DNA of 7,274 bases from Deltaproteobacteria bacterium (GTDB lineage: Bacteria; Desulfobacterota; Desulfobacteria; C00003060). Positions 1 to 6,411 of the stretch are shown piece by piece. The position numbers and the translations under genes are program-made. The first letter of the stretch is position 1; every line of letters begins with the position of its first letter. Where the stretch lies: NCBI GenBank assembly GCA_030667105.1, contig DAOUWN010000101.1, positions 1-7,274 on the forward strand, read 5' to 3'. Under the pieces are notes generated by a model. It was not told the DNA's origin, did not search any database, and worked only from the letters and a program-made list of their open reading frames with translations.

Positions 1-315
1 CAGAATCACTCTCCCACTACGAATAACACTCTGACAAAATGACAGGGGAGCTCCGTTAAGGATACGCACGTCAACCCGGCATTCAACAACCTTTTCCAGC
101 CGTGTCTCAAGATCAATCTCAAAACCCACTGGGTTCTTTTCATGATCTTTAACCAGTACAGCCAAATCTATGTCAGAAAACCGTTCGGCCGTGTTGAACG
201 AGCCAAATAGATAGCCAGTCACAATCTCATCACCTTGTCTTTGTAGAAAGAGACAGATCTTTTCTACCAGCCGTTCCTTTTCCGAGACATCCAGGCTTTT
301 TCTTTTTTTATTCAT
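1..315 (-). CDS. MNT-domain nucleotidyltransferase, probable HEPN/MNT-type antitoxin (partial, runs off left edge)
   Basis: The first 105 residues are present; the frame is still open at base 1. The nucleotidyltransferase signature is clear: G38-S39 followed by S47-D48-I49-D50-L51-A52-V53, and a candidate third carboxylate at D82 in VDVRIL. This is the minimal Pol-beta-like fold of MntA-type proteins. In known HEPN/MNT pairs such enzymes transfer AMP from ATP to the HEPN ribonuclease toxin and silence it; that role here is inferred from family. A HEPN partner, if present, would lie left of the window. The ATG at 313-315 is the only methionine in the visible frame and has no Shine-Dalgarno sequence, but a promoter sits just upstream. 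The N-terminus is lysine/arginine rich (NKKRKS). Fold assignment is solid; membership of a toxin-antitoxin pair is only likely, since solitary MNT proteins exist. Confidence 0.82.
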   Translation of the reverse strand, partial: MNKKRKSLDVSEKERLVEKICLFLQRQGDEIVTGYLFGSFNTAERFSDIDLAVLVKDHEKNPVGFEIDLETRLEKVVECRVDVRILNGAPLSFCQSVIRSGRVIL

Positions 316-322
316 GGTTCAG

Positions 323-351
323 TCTATAAGACAACGTACGCTTTTTTTCAA
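323..351 (-). promoter_or_regulatory. Predicted sigma70-type promoter of the MNT gene
   Basis: On the minus strand TTGAAA (351-346) and TATAGA (328-323) are separated by exactly 17 bases. The -10 box ends only 7 bases before the ATG at 315, so transcription would begin at or next to the start codon. This fits the lack of a Shine-Dalgarno sequence. It is a prediction from consensus only. Confidence 0.5.
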
Positions 352-386
352 GGATAACAGGGAAAACGCGGCGGAGCAGGGGTGGC

Positions 387-575
387 TTGGGGACATCCAT
401 TAGATTATAAGTTTCTCTGCTCAGGGCCGAAGGGACACTTTGGGGACGCCATTGAGCGCCTCCGGCGCTGTTTGAGGCGTCAGTGAGGAGTTTTCTGGAC
501 GGCCATGATAATATAACGTTCTCTCTATTTTCTGACCCTTTTTTGGGGACGTCTATGATTTTATGACTTACTCTG
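387..575. repeat. Four degenerate direct repeats headed by TTGGGGAC, 50-53 bases apart
   Basis: Copies begin at 387, 440, 493 and 543. The copies at 387 and 543 match at 25 of 33 positions and those at 493 and 543 at 23 of 33 (counted by eye); the rough consensus starts TTGGGGACGTCCATGA and continues with an AT-rich TTATAA block and TTCTCTG. The copy at 440 keeps only the GGGGAC head and then becomes a hairpin. The spacing of 53 bases is not a multiple of three, so the copies fall in different reading frames and are conserved as DNA, not protein. I see no cas-like gene and the copies are too diverged for a CRISPR array. GTCCCC-bearing repeats occur near REP-associated transposases in deltaproteobacteria, so a decayed repeat cluster is plausible, but no transposase is present. 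Confidence 0.6.
445..481. repeat. Nested inverted repeat (two-tier hairpin) inside the repeat array
   Basis: An inner perfect stem AGCGCC (455-460) / GGCGCT (464-469) with loop TCC is enclosed by an outer stem GACGCC (445-450) / GGCGTC (476-481). A competing pairing CGCCTC (457-462) / GAGGCG (474-479) is also possible. There is no T-tract on either side, so it is not an intrinsic terminator. It resembles a REP-like palindromic unit, but no family is recognised. Confidence 0.5.
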
Positions 576-819
576 GGAATGGTGAACGGTCTTAGGGGCA
601 ACGTTTTAGAAACCTTTGAAAAACGCCCCCTTTTGCTCAATTTCTGCGTCACGCTCAAATTTCAATCCTCAAAATACTCAATGTATTCCTGCGGTTAAAA
701 TTCTCGCGTTCCTTGAACTTGAACAAAATTGAACATGTTTCAAAGGTCTCAGTATTTCAATAACTTCTGCAATTTGAAAAGGAGAAAAGTTGGGGTCGGG
801 ATAGAAATACGGTTTCTCC
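576..819. other. Intergenic stretch with no recognisable gene
   Basis: This AT-rich stretch lies between the repeat array and the toxin-antitoxin promoter. No convincing coding frame is visible. The only structure noted is a cluster of three TTGAAC words at 713-718, 719-724 and 729-734, the last forming a small TTGAA/TTCAA inverted repeat (729-733 / 739-743). It may be decayed mobile DNA or a region with upstream regulatory sites. Confidence 0.4.
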
Positions 820-847
820 TTGACATGCGTCAAATAATATGTATTAT
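820..847 (+). promoter_or_regulatory. Predicted promoter of the toxin-antitoxin operon
   Basis: A perfect -35 box TTGACA (820-825) is followed after 16 bases by TATTAT (842-847). Expected initiation is near 854, leaving a leader of about 29 bases before the ATG at 883, with GGAGG at 872-876 placed 6 bases before the start. Other AT-rich hexamers overlap the -10 region, so its exact register is uncertain. Confidence 0.7.
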
Positions 848-856
848 AAATACATA
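838..856. promoter_or_regulatory. Candidate autoregulatory operator (inverted repeat over the -10 box)
   Basis: TATGTAT (838-844) and ATACATA (850-856) form a perfect 7-base inverted repeat around the central TATAA. It covers the -10 element and expected start site. A second, shorter dyad, TGAC/GTCA (821-824 / 829-832), overlaps the -35 box; the two centres are about 20 bases apart, two helical turns. Ribbon-helix-helix antitoxins normally repress their own operon by binding such dyads, so the downstream antitoxin is the expected ligand. Binding is inferred. Confidence 0.6.
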
Positions 857-882
857 AAATAATCTGTTTATGGAGGCGTATT

Positions 883-1125
883 ATGCATTCGGTCCGCTTA
901 AATATCACCCTTCCAGAAGACTTGGCCCATCAGTTAAGTGAATTAGTTGGGGCCAGAAAGAAGAGCAGCTTCATCACGGAAGCCCTGAGACAACGGATTG
1001 AAAAGATTCAAAATGAACGAGTGCAGAAACTCTTGGAAGAAGGCTATAAAAGCAGAAAAGCAGAGAGCCTTGCCATGACAAAAGAGTTTGAGCCTATCGA
1101 TCTGGAGGGATGGGATGAATATTGA
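883..1125 (+). CDS. Ribbon-helix-helix (CopG/MazE-like) antitoxin
   Basis: This is an 80-residue protein. Residues 3-10 (SVRLNITL) form the DNA-binding beta strand of a ribbon-helix-helix fold, followed by helix A (PEDLAHQLSELV), a GARKKS turn and helix B (about 29-44), ending in a charged linker and an acidic tail finishing in LEGWDEY. The tail is typical of the segment with which MazE/PemI-type antitoxins wrap and block MazF toxins. The start is well supported by GGAGG six bases upstream. It overlaps the toxin gene by 11 bases, antitoxin first, the classical arrangement ensuring tight co-expression. Expected roles are neutralising the MazF-like toxin and, with it, repressing the operon through the dyads at 821-856. 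The RHH assignment is strong; exact antitoxin subfamily is not resolved. Confidence 0.9.
   Translation: MHSVRLNITLPEDLAHQLSELVGARKKSSFITEALRQRIEKIQNERVQKLLEEGYKSRKAESLAMTKEFEPIDLEGWDEY
1104..1108 (+). promoter_or_regulatory. Ribosome binding site that fixes the mazF start
   Basis: GGAGG lies 6 bases before the ATG at 1115, inside the antitoxin gene. The same frame could be opened at a TTG at 1088, adding nine residues, but that codon has no such signal and the MazF homology begins at the ATG. Confidence 0.75.
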
Positions 1126-1459
1126 AAGGGGAAAAATATATCTTGCCGTCCTCGATCCGGTTATCGGAAAAGAGATTTCAAAGACCCGACCCGTTGTCAT
1201 TGTGTCCAACGACAAAAACAACAAATTCTCGGGAACCGTGACCATCTTGCCTATTACTTCTAAAAACGTCCAGAGGATCTACCCTTTTGAAGTGCTTTTG
1301 TCTAGAGGTGCTGGAAAACGTCCAAAGACCTCGAAAGTTAAAGCCGACCAAATTCGCACGCTCGATAAGAGTAGGATCGTGAAATTCATGGGAAGAATAA
1401 AAAAACAAGAGATGGACGAGATAGAAAAAGCCATAAAAGTACATCTCGCGTTAGCCTAA
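1115..1459 (+). CDS. mazF: MazF/PemK-family endoribonuclease toxin
   Basis: The 114-residue protein has the usual MazF length and pattern: N-terminal RGKIYLAVLDPVIGKEISK, then TRPVVIVSND (24-33), TVTILPITS (41-49) and KADQIRTLDKSRI (76-88). R25 and T48 sit where the catalytic Arg and Thr of MazF enzymes are found. Family members cleave mRNA at short specific sequences and arrest translation; the cut site cannot be read from sequence. The start at 1115 is chosen over an upstream TTG because of the GGAGG at 1104-1108. The gene overlaps its antitoxin by 11 bases and, at its 3' end, overlaps the convergent cysQ by 9 bases, both stop codons lying in TTAGCCTAA. No truncation or missing key residue is seen, so the toxin appears intact. 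Confidence 0.93.
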   Translation: MNIERGKIYLAVLDPVIGKEISKTRPVVIVSNDKNNKFSGTVTILPITSKNVQRIYPFEVLLSRGAGKRPKTSKVKADQIRTLDKSRIVKFMGRIKKQEMDEIEKAIKVHLALA

Positions 1460-2335
1460 AGAGATAGTAGAGTCAATGCCATTAACTACAAACCACGGAT
1501 TCAGCAAATTCTCCTTGTTGTAGACAAGAGGTTTGCCATCATCATAGCGAAGGACCTTCGCACCGGCCTTCTCCGCAATCACCTGACCGGCTGCGGTATC
1601 CCATTCCATTGTCGGCCCTAATCGAGGATATATGTCCGCCCTGCCTTCGGCAATGAGGCAGAACTTCAAAGAACTCCCTGCTGAGACAAATTCGATATTG
1701 CCGTATTGCCGGCGCTTTTCCTCAACAAAGCCATGAAGTTCGGCTGTGGGATGAGACCGGCTTCCAACTATGGTCAGTGGAGTATTAGCTGGTTTCCATC
1801 CGGGCATGGCCCTTTTCCGCAATCTGGTTGAGCAACTAATGATGCTGTCTAACAAGGCAAGGCTTTTACTTCCTCTTTGTTCTTCACCCAACAGAGCGAC
1901 TACTTCACTCTTTTGTGCCTTGTATGTTCCAAGATCCTGAGCAGCAAAATAGAGAGTATGTTTTTCGGGAACAAAGATCACGCCCAGCACAGGCTTGCCC
2001 TTCTCTGCCAGGGCAATGTTTACTGTGAACTCACCGTTTCGATTCACGAACTCCTTGGTTCCGTCAAGGGGGTCAACGATCCATAGTCTGTCCCATGATT
2101 TCCTTTCCTCATACGGAACATCTTTTCCCTCTTCGCTAAGGATAGGGATATCAAATTGCGCGAGATACGAAATAATTATTTCATGGGAACGCTTGTCGGC
2201 AAGTGTCAAAGGCGTGTTATCTGCCTTTTTCTCTACGGCAAAATCCGAATGGTACACTTCAAGAATGGCATTTCCTGCTTCGATGGAGGCCTGAATGGAT
2301 CTTAGAAGGATGGCGTTTTGCCCAGCAGATTTCAT
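1451..2335 (-). CDS. cysQ: 3'(2'),5'-bisphosphate nucleotidase, CysQ family
   Basis: This 294-residue protein belongs to the inositol-monophosphatase-like superfamily. The visible metal-site motifs are DNTPLTLAD (39-47), SEEG (67-70), [12 protein letters not shown] (85-96) with D88 and D91, and EWDTAAGQ (244-251) with D246. The TPLTLAD and DPLDGTKEF forms are typical of CysQ rather than generic IMPases. CysQ removes the 3'-phosphate from PAP (and can act on PAPS), preventing inhibition of sulfotransferases and recycling the nucleotide. It is somewhat longer than the common 250-270, with the extra length around 135-185. The ATG overlaps the fcl stop (ATGA, 2332-2335) and has no strong ribosome site, suggesting translational coupling. 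Its position behind sat-cysC supports a role in a PAPS-dependent sulfation pathway. Archaeal-type or inositol phosphatase activity is a less likely alternative. Confidence 0.9.
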   Translation of the reverse strand: MKSAGQNAILLRSIQASIEAGNAILEVYHSDFAVEKKADNTPLTLADKRSHEIIISYLAQFDIPILSEEGKDVPYEERKSWDRLWIVDPLDGTKEFVNRNGEFTVNIALAEKGKPVLGVIFVPEKHTLYFAAQDLGTYKAQKSEVVALLGEEQRGSKSLALLDSIISCSTRLRKRAMPGWKPANTPLTIVGSRSHPTAELHGFVEEKRRQYGNIEFVSAGSSLKFCLIAEGRADIYPRLGPTMEWDTAAGQVIAEKAGAKVLRYDDGKPLVYNKENLLNPWFVVNGIDSTISLG

Positions 2336-3420
2336 TGGTTCTGTTGGTCTTGTCTCTTTGGGGCTTTGACCTGGCCCACGTTATTCACGTACCATTCATA
2401 TGTTTTTCGGATGCCGTCCTCCAGAGTTATCTTGGGTTGCCATCCCAGACTCTGCAGTCTTGAAACATCCAGGAGTTTTCGCGGGGTTCCGTCCGGCTTG
2501 CTCGGATCATAAGTCATTCGCCCCTTAAATCCCACCACACGGGCAATGAGTTCCCCCAATTCTCGTATGGTCAGATCCTTGCCGGCGCCGACATTGATGA
2601 TGTCGCCACTTTCGTAAGTGTTCATAAGATAGAGGCATGCGTCAGCGAGATCATCCACATAAAGGAACTCCCTTCTGGCACTGCCTGTGCCCCATAGAAT
2701 TATTTTTGGTTGAGTAGTTGATTCGTTGAGTGGCTTATTTGTTGAAGGATTGATTCCAAATGAATTTTTTATGACATCAGGGATTGGGCCGAAGATTTTT
2801 TCGTCTTTTTGAATGTCGTCCCAGTGGCCTTCGGCAGCAAGTTTTGCCAGGTGGACTTTTCTGATAAGGGCAGGCATTGCATGGGATGTCTCCAGATCAA
2901 AATTGTCCTTTGGCCCGTAAAGGTTGGTGGGCATGACGCTTATATTGCGGGTTCCGTGTTGGTGGTTATAGGATTGGCACATCTTGATACCGGCGATTTT
3001 TGCAACTGCATAAGCTTCATTGGTCGGCTCAAGATATCCTGACAGGAGATATTGTTCTTTCATGGGCTGTGGGCAGTCTCTTGGGTAAATGCAAGAACTG
3101 CCCAGGAAGAGCAGCTTCTTTACTTTATATAGATATGAAGCATGGATGATGTTGGTTTCAATGGCAAGATTAGAGTACATGAAATCAGCCCTGTAGATAT
3201 TGTTGGCCCAGATCCCCCCCACCTTTGCGGCAGCGAGGAAGACGTATTCCGGCCTTTGGTTGTCAAAGAACTCTTCAATCTTTTCCTGCCTTGTAAGATC
3301 GAGTTCCGAACGGGTGCGCGTGATGATATTTCTATAGCCTTCAGCCTTGAGTTTGCGAAGGATGGCTGAGCCGACAAGCCCCCCGTGGCCTGCGACGTAG
3401 ATTTTGGAATTTTGCTCCAT
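2332..3420 (-). CDS. fcl: GDP-L-fucose synthase (GDP-4-keto-6-deoxymannose epimerase/reductase)
   Basis: This 362-residue short-chain dehydrogenase/reductase carries out the last step to GDP-L-fucose: 3,5-epimerisation and NADPH reduction of GDP-4-keto-6-deoxy-D-mannose. The nucleotide loop is GHGGLVG (11-17); the catalytic set is visible as S108 in [14 protein letters not shown]110, Y137 and K141 in [10 protein letters not shown], and H180 in [23 protein letters not shown] and [18 protein letters not shown] are family hallmarks. It exceeds the usual length of about 320 because of an insert of about 40 residues (roughly 197-238) just before the WGTG block; similar inserts are known in other bacterial members. 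It starts 43 bases after gmd, which makes its substrate, and its stop overlaps the cysQ start. The ribosome site is weak (AAAGAA-like), so reinitiation from gmd is plausible. Confidence 0.95.
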   Translation of the reverse strand: MEQNSKIYVAGHGGLVGSAILRKLKAEGYRNIITRTRSELDLTRQEKIEEFFDNQRPEYVFLAAAKVGGIWANNIYRADFMYSNLAIETNIIHASYLYKVKKLLFLGSSCIYPRDCPQPMKEQYLLSGYLEPTNEAYAVAKIAGIKMCQSYNHQHGTRNISVMPTNLYGPKDNFDLETSHAMPALIRKVHLAKLAAEGHWDDIQKDEKIFGPIPDVIKNSFGINPSTNKPLNESTTQPKIILWGTGSARREFLYVDDLADACLYLMNTYESGDIINVGAGKDLTIRELGELIARVVGFKGRMTYDPSKPDGTPRKLLDVSRLQSLGWQPKITLEDGIRKTYEWYVNNVGQVKAPKRQDQQNQ

Positions 3421-3463
3421 TAGTTCTTTATTGGTTCCGGCTTCTCCGGGTTAGGTTGACCGC

Positions 3464-4549
3464 TTATTCAAACTGATTAAAGGTGCGGAAGCCCGCGCTG
3501 CTGCACAATTGATCTCTTTCGGCTTCTTTCAGATCTTCCCGGACCATGATTTTTACTAGTTGGTCAAACCCCACCTTTGGTTCCCAACCCAGATCTTGCT
3601 TTGCCTTTGAGGCATCGCCCAGGAGGAAGTCGACTTCTGTCGGCCGGAAATAGCCGGGGTCGATCCGGACCAGGACCTTGCCCGTGGCCCTATCCTTTCC
3701 GACTTCATCCACCCCAGAGCCTTCCCAGACAATCTCGATTCCGACTTCTTGAAAACTCTTCTCCACAAACTCCCGTACCGCATGGCTTTGGCCGGTGGCA
3801 ATGACATAATCCCGTGGTTTTTCCTGCTGGAGCATCAACCACATGGCCCTCACAAAATCCCCGGCAAAGCCCCAATCCCTCCGGGCATCCAGGTTGCCCA
3901 GGTACAGGCCTTCTTGCAGCCCCAGCTTGATGCGCGCCACTGCCCTTGTAATCTTGCGGGTCACAAAAGTTTCCCCCCTGACGGGTGACTCGTGGTTAAA
4001 AAGAATCCCATTGCAAGCGAACATATTGTACGCCTCACGGTAGTTGACGGTTATCCAATAGGCATAAAGCTTTGCTGCTGCATACGGGCTCCGGGGGTAA
4101 AATGGTGTGGTTTCGCGCTGGGGAACCTCCTGGGCCTTTCCGTAGAGCTCGCTTGTGGAGGCTTGATAAAATCTGGTCTTATCCTCGAGGTTCAGAATTC
4201 TGATAGCTTCAAGGAGGCGCAGTGTCCCCAGCGCATCGGCGTTAGCAGTGTACTCTGCCGTCTCAAATGAGACCATGACATGGCTCTGAGCGGCAATATT
4301 GTATACCTCGTCGGGCTGAACGTCCTGGATGATGCGAATCAGGTTTGTGGCATCCGTAAGATCACCATAATGCATGAAGAAACGGACGTCCAGATCGTGG
4401 GGATCTTTGTAAAGGTGGTCCACACGGCTTGTGTTAAATGACGAAGCCCTTCTCTTGATTCCATGGACCTCGTAATCCTTTTTCAGCAAAAAATCAGCAA
4501 GGTAAGCCCCGTCTTGACCTGTTATGCCGGTTATAAGCGCTTTTTTCAT
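3464..4549 (-). CDS. gmd: GDP-mannose 4,6-dehydratase
   Basis: This 361-residue NADP-dependent SDR enzyme converts GDP-D-mannose to GDP-4-keto-6-deoxy-D-mannose, the precursor of GDP-L-fucose, GDP-rhamnose and GDP-perosamine. The dinucleotide loop is [11 protein letters not shown] (8-18). [17 protein letters not shown] (31-47), the catalytic set T132 and E134 in [10 protein letters not shown]156 and K160 in SPYAAAK, and [18 protein letters not shown] (183-200) are textbook Gmd features. Length is normal. Adjacency to fcl indicates GDP-L-fucose as the end product rather than rhamnose or perosamine. The ATG shares one base with the stop codon of sat-cysC (TAATG), and there is no strong ribosome site, so coupled translation is likely. 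No anomaly is seen. Confidence 0.97.
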   Translation of the reverse strand: MKKALITGITGQDGAYLADFLLKKDYEVHGIKRRASSFNTSRVDHLYKDPHDLDVRFFMHYGDLTDATNLIRIIQDVQPDEVYNIAAQSHVMVSFETAEYTANADALGTLRLLEAIRILNLEDKTRFYQASTSELYGKAQEVPQRETTPFYPRSPYAAAKLYAYWITVNYREAYNMFACNGILFNHESPVRGETFVTRKITRAVARIKLGLQEGLYLGNLDARRDWGFAGDFVRAMWLMLQQEKPRDYVIATGQSHAVREFVEKSFQEVGIEIVWEGSGVDEVGKDRATGKVLVRIDPGYFRPTEVDFLLGDASKAKQDLGWEPKVGFDQLVKIMVREDLKEAERDQLCSSAGFRTFNQFE

Positions 4550-6255
4550 TATCTGATATACCCCTGCTCTTCTAGATAAAGCAAAACCTCTTGTGCGGCT
4601 TCGTCCGGGCTCGCCTCGGTAGTGTCAATCACGAGTTCAGGATCAGACGGGGGGACATAGGGATCATCAACACCCGTAACCCCCTTTATGATTCCTGCCC
4701 TGGCCTTGGCATAGAGCCCTTTGCGGTCCCGCTGCTCGCAAACATCCAGGGGAGTTGAAAGGTAAACCTCGACATAGCCCCCATAACGACTAATGATCTC
4801 GCGATTGTGCCGTCTCGACTCCTCGTAGGGAGCAATGGGCGCACAGATGGCGATTCCACCGTTTTTTGTGATCTCGCTTGCCACAAATCCGATGCGGGTT
4901 ATGTTTAGATTCCTGTGATCTTTTGAAAAGCTAAGCTCGCTTGAAAGATTCCTTCTCACAATGTCGCCATCCAGAAGAGTCACTGGCCTGTCGCGCAGTT
5001 CCATGAACTTAACCATCAATACTTTTGCAAGAGTCGATTTGCCTGCCCCGGACAGTCCTGTTATGAATACAGTAAACCCTTGCTTTGAGCGGGGCGGATA
5101 GGCCAGCCTGAGCTCGGCCACAACTTCCGGGTACGAAAACCATTCGGGTATAGCCAGACCGTTCTCCAGCCTGCGCCGCAGTTCGCTGGAGGAGATCTGC
5201 TTCACGTTCATTCCGGGCTCCACGTCACTTTCGGGAATATACTCGGCCTTCTCTTCCACATAGACCATTTTTTGGAGTGGAACCATTCTGATGCCGGTCT
5301 CCTCCTCGAAGGACTGCACCATGTCCTGGGCGGCGCCCACGGGGTAAAACCTCTCATTGCCGCTGTTATGGGCAAAGGGGTCCGCGTGATCCGCGGCCAC
5401 CATAAAATGACTGCACCCATAGTTCTTGCGGATAATGGCATGCCACAGGGCCTCTCTAGGCCCTGCCTTGCGCATGGCCAGCGGAATCAAGCCGAGCATA
5501 ATCATGTTCTTGGGATATTTTTTTACGATTTCCTGGTAACACCGCACCTGGGTATAGTGGTCCAGATCTCCCGGGTGCGTCAGGCCCACAACGGGCTGGA
5601 GCAAAATGCTCGCGCCTGCCTCACGGGCGGCCCTGAGAGTCATTTCCTTGTGGGCGCAATGAAGGTGTTTCTCGGTTTGAAAACCTATCACATGACGCCA
5701 GCCATTCTGGGAAAACCGGCGGTGGATTTCCGCAGGCGTAAGCCTCAGCTCTCTGAAATCGTAGTGAATCGGCAGATGCAACCCCTCCAGAGACCCTCCC
5801 ACATACCATGGCCCCACATGTTCGTACAGATCCCTCACACCCGGATGTTTATCAGGATCATCCGTGCCAAACACACATCGGGCTTCCACGCTCTTATCAG
5901 GCTTCCATATATCTCCTACGGTAAGCACAGCGAGCATGAACCCTTCCTCATCTCTGAGGGCAACGAGCCGGCCCTTCTCAAGGCTCAGAGCCATTTCCTC
6001 GTTCACATCCAGGCAGATCGGCATGGGCCACACTGTGCCATCGGCAAGGCGCATATTCTCGACAACACCTTCATAGTCCTCCCGCCCAAGGTAGCCTGTG
6101 AGAGGATAAAATGCCCGGTTCAGAAGTAGTTCCAGGTCACAAAGCTGCCTCTTGTTCAGATGCACCGAGGGATAACCAAGGGCAGATTCTTTCAGACTTT
6201 CAATACGCCTGAAATGGACAAGCAGGCTTTCCGAGTAGTCATGCTCAGGTTTCAT
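4549..6255 (-). CDS. sat-cysC: Fused ATP-sulfurylase-like / APS kinase protein (Sat-CysC) with altered sulfurylase active site
   Basis: The 568-residue protein has a PUA-like N-terminal region (about 10-165, with [17 protein letters not shown]), a Sat catalytic-like domain (about 170-385) and an APS kinase domain (about 391-568). The kinase half looks functional: P-loop GLSGAGKST (400-408), [11 protein letters not shown] (427-437), [13 protein letters not shown] (447-459) and [14 protein letters not shown] (512-525). It should phosphorylate APS to PAPS with ATP. The Sat half retains [20 protein letters not shown] (261-280) and the HxxH pair H199/H202, but the canonical QTRNPxHxxH is [10 protein letters not shown] (193-202), and GRDHAG is AADHAD (287-292). 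Arg and Asn needed for sulfate/ATP chemistry are therefore missing, so sulfurylase activity is doubtful. Domain order matches Aquifex-type and fungal proteins. Context suggests PAPS supply for sulfating a fucose-containing glycan. The start has GGAG 11 bases upstream. Confidence 0.9.
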   Translation of the reverse strand: MKPEHDYSESLLVHFRRIESLKESALGYPSVHLNKRQLCDLELLLNRAFYPLTGYLGREDYEGVVENMRLADGTVWPMPICLDVNEEMALSLEKGRLVALRDEEGFMLAVLTVGDIWKPDKSVEARCVFGTDDPDKHPGVRDLYEHVGPWYVGGSLEGLHLPIHYDFRELRLTPAEIHRRFSQNGWRHVIGFQTEKHLHCAHKEMTLRAAREAGASILLQPVVGLTHPGDLDHYTQVRCYQEIVKKYPKNMIMLGLIPLAMRKAGPREALWHAIIRKNYGCSHFMVAADHADPFAHNSGNERFYPVGAAQDMVQSFEEETGIRMVPLQKMVYVEEKAEYIPESDVEPGMNVKQISSSELRRRLENGLAIPEWFSYPEVVAELRLAYPPRSKQGFTVFITGLSGAGKSTLAKVLMVKFMELRDRPVTLLDGDIVRRNLSSELSFSKDHRNLNITRIGFVASEITKNGGIAICAPIAPYEESRRHNREIISRYGGYVEVYLSTPLDVCEQRDRKGLYAKARAGIIKGVTGVDDPYVPPSDPELVIDTTEASPDEAAQEVLLYLEEQGYIR

Positions 6256-6411
6256 AAATATAATCGCTCCGCGATTTCATACTGCGCGGCTTCGCCGCCT
6301 CTCACACAGCTCCGCCCCCTCAGGTACAGGACGACGTCCGAAAACCACCTTCCCTTTCAAAATATCCAAGACTTAGGCCTTCGCAAAAAGCTTCAACCCC
6401 GCTGATGGAAA
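6256..6411. other. Structured 156-base spacer upstream of sat-cysC
   Basis: Three small perfect hairpins lie here: AATCGC/GCGATT (6262-6276, loop TCC), GCGGC/GCCGC (6286-6298, loop TTC) and GGAC/GTCC (6329-6339, loop GAC). None is followed by a T-tract on the minus strand, so no intrinsic terminator is called between the ATPase gene and sat-cysC. The only Shine-Dalgarno-like GGAG for sat-cysC (complement of 6267-6270) lies mostly in the loop of the first hairpin. No convincing promoter was found. It may be a 5' leader, or leftover palindromic repeats. Confidence 0.4.

Noticed and set aside
445..481. Intrinsic terminator
   Set aside because: The hairpin has no T-tract on either strand and does not follow a gene end.
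387..575. CRISPR array
   Set aside because: The period is about 53 bases, but copies differ at about a quarter or more of positions, one lacks its second half, and no cas gene is present.
308..658. Open frame of 116 codons on the minus strand across the repeat array
   Set aside because: It is made of the repeats; two copies fall in one frame and the others do not, the composition is not protein-like, and it overlaps the promoter and start of the MNT gene.
678..908. Open frame of 76 codons on the minus strand
   Set aside because: It runs through the toxin-antitoxin promoter, operator and start, has no ribosome site, and resembles no family I know. A decayed gene fragment in its middle cannot be excluded.
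1088..1114. Upstream TTG start for mazF
   Set aside because: MazF homology begins at the ATG at 1115, which has GGAGG at ideal spacing; the extra nine residues are antitoxin sequence in another frame.
3421..3463. Terminator or promoter between gmd and fcl
   Set aside because: Only a 4-base CCGG self-match is visible; the gap is too short and unstructured, fitting simple co-transcription.
5272..6129. Long plus-strand open frame of 285 codons
   Set aside because: It is antisense to sat-cysC, whose motifs are unmistakable on the other strand; the frame is open because of codon bias and shows no domain.
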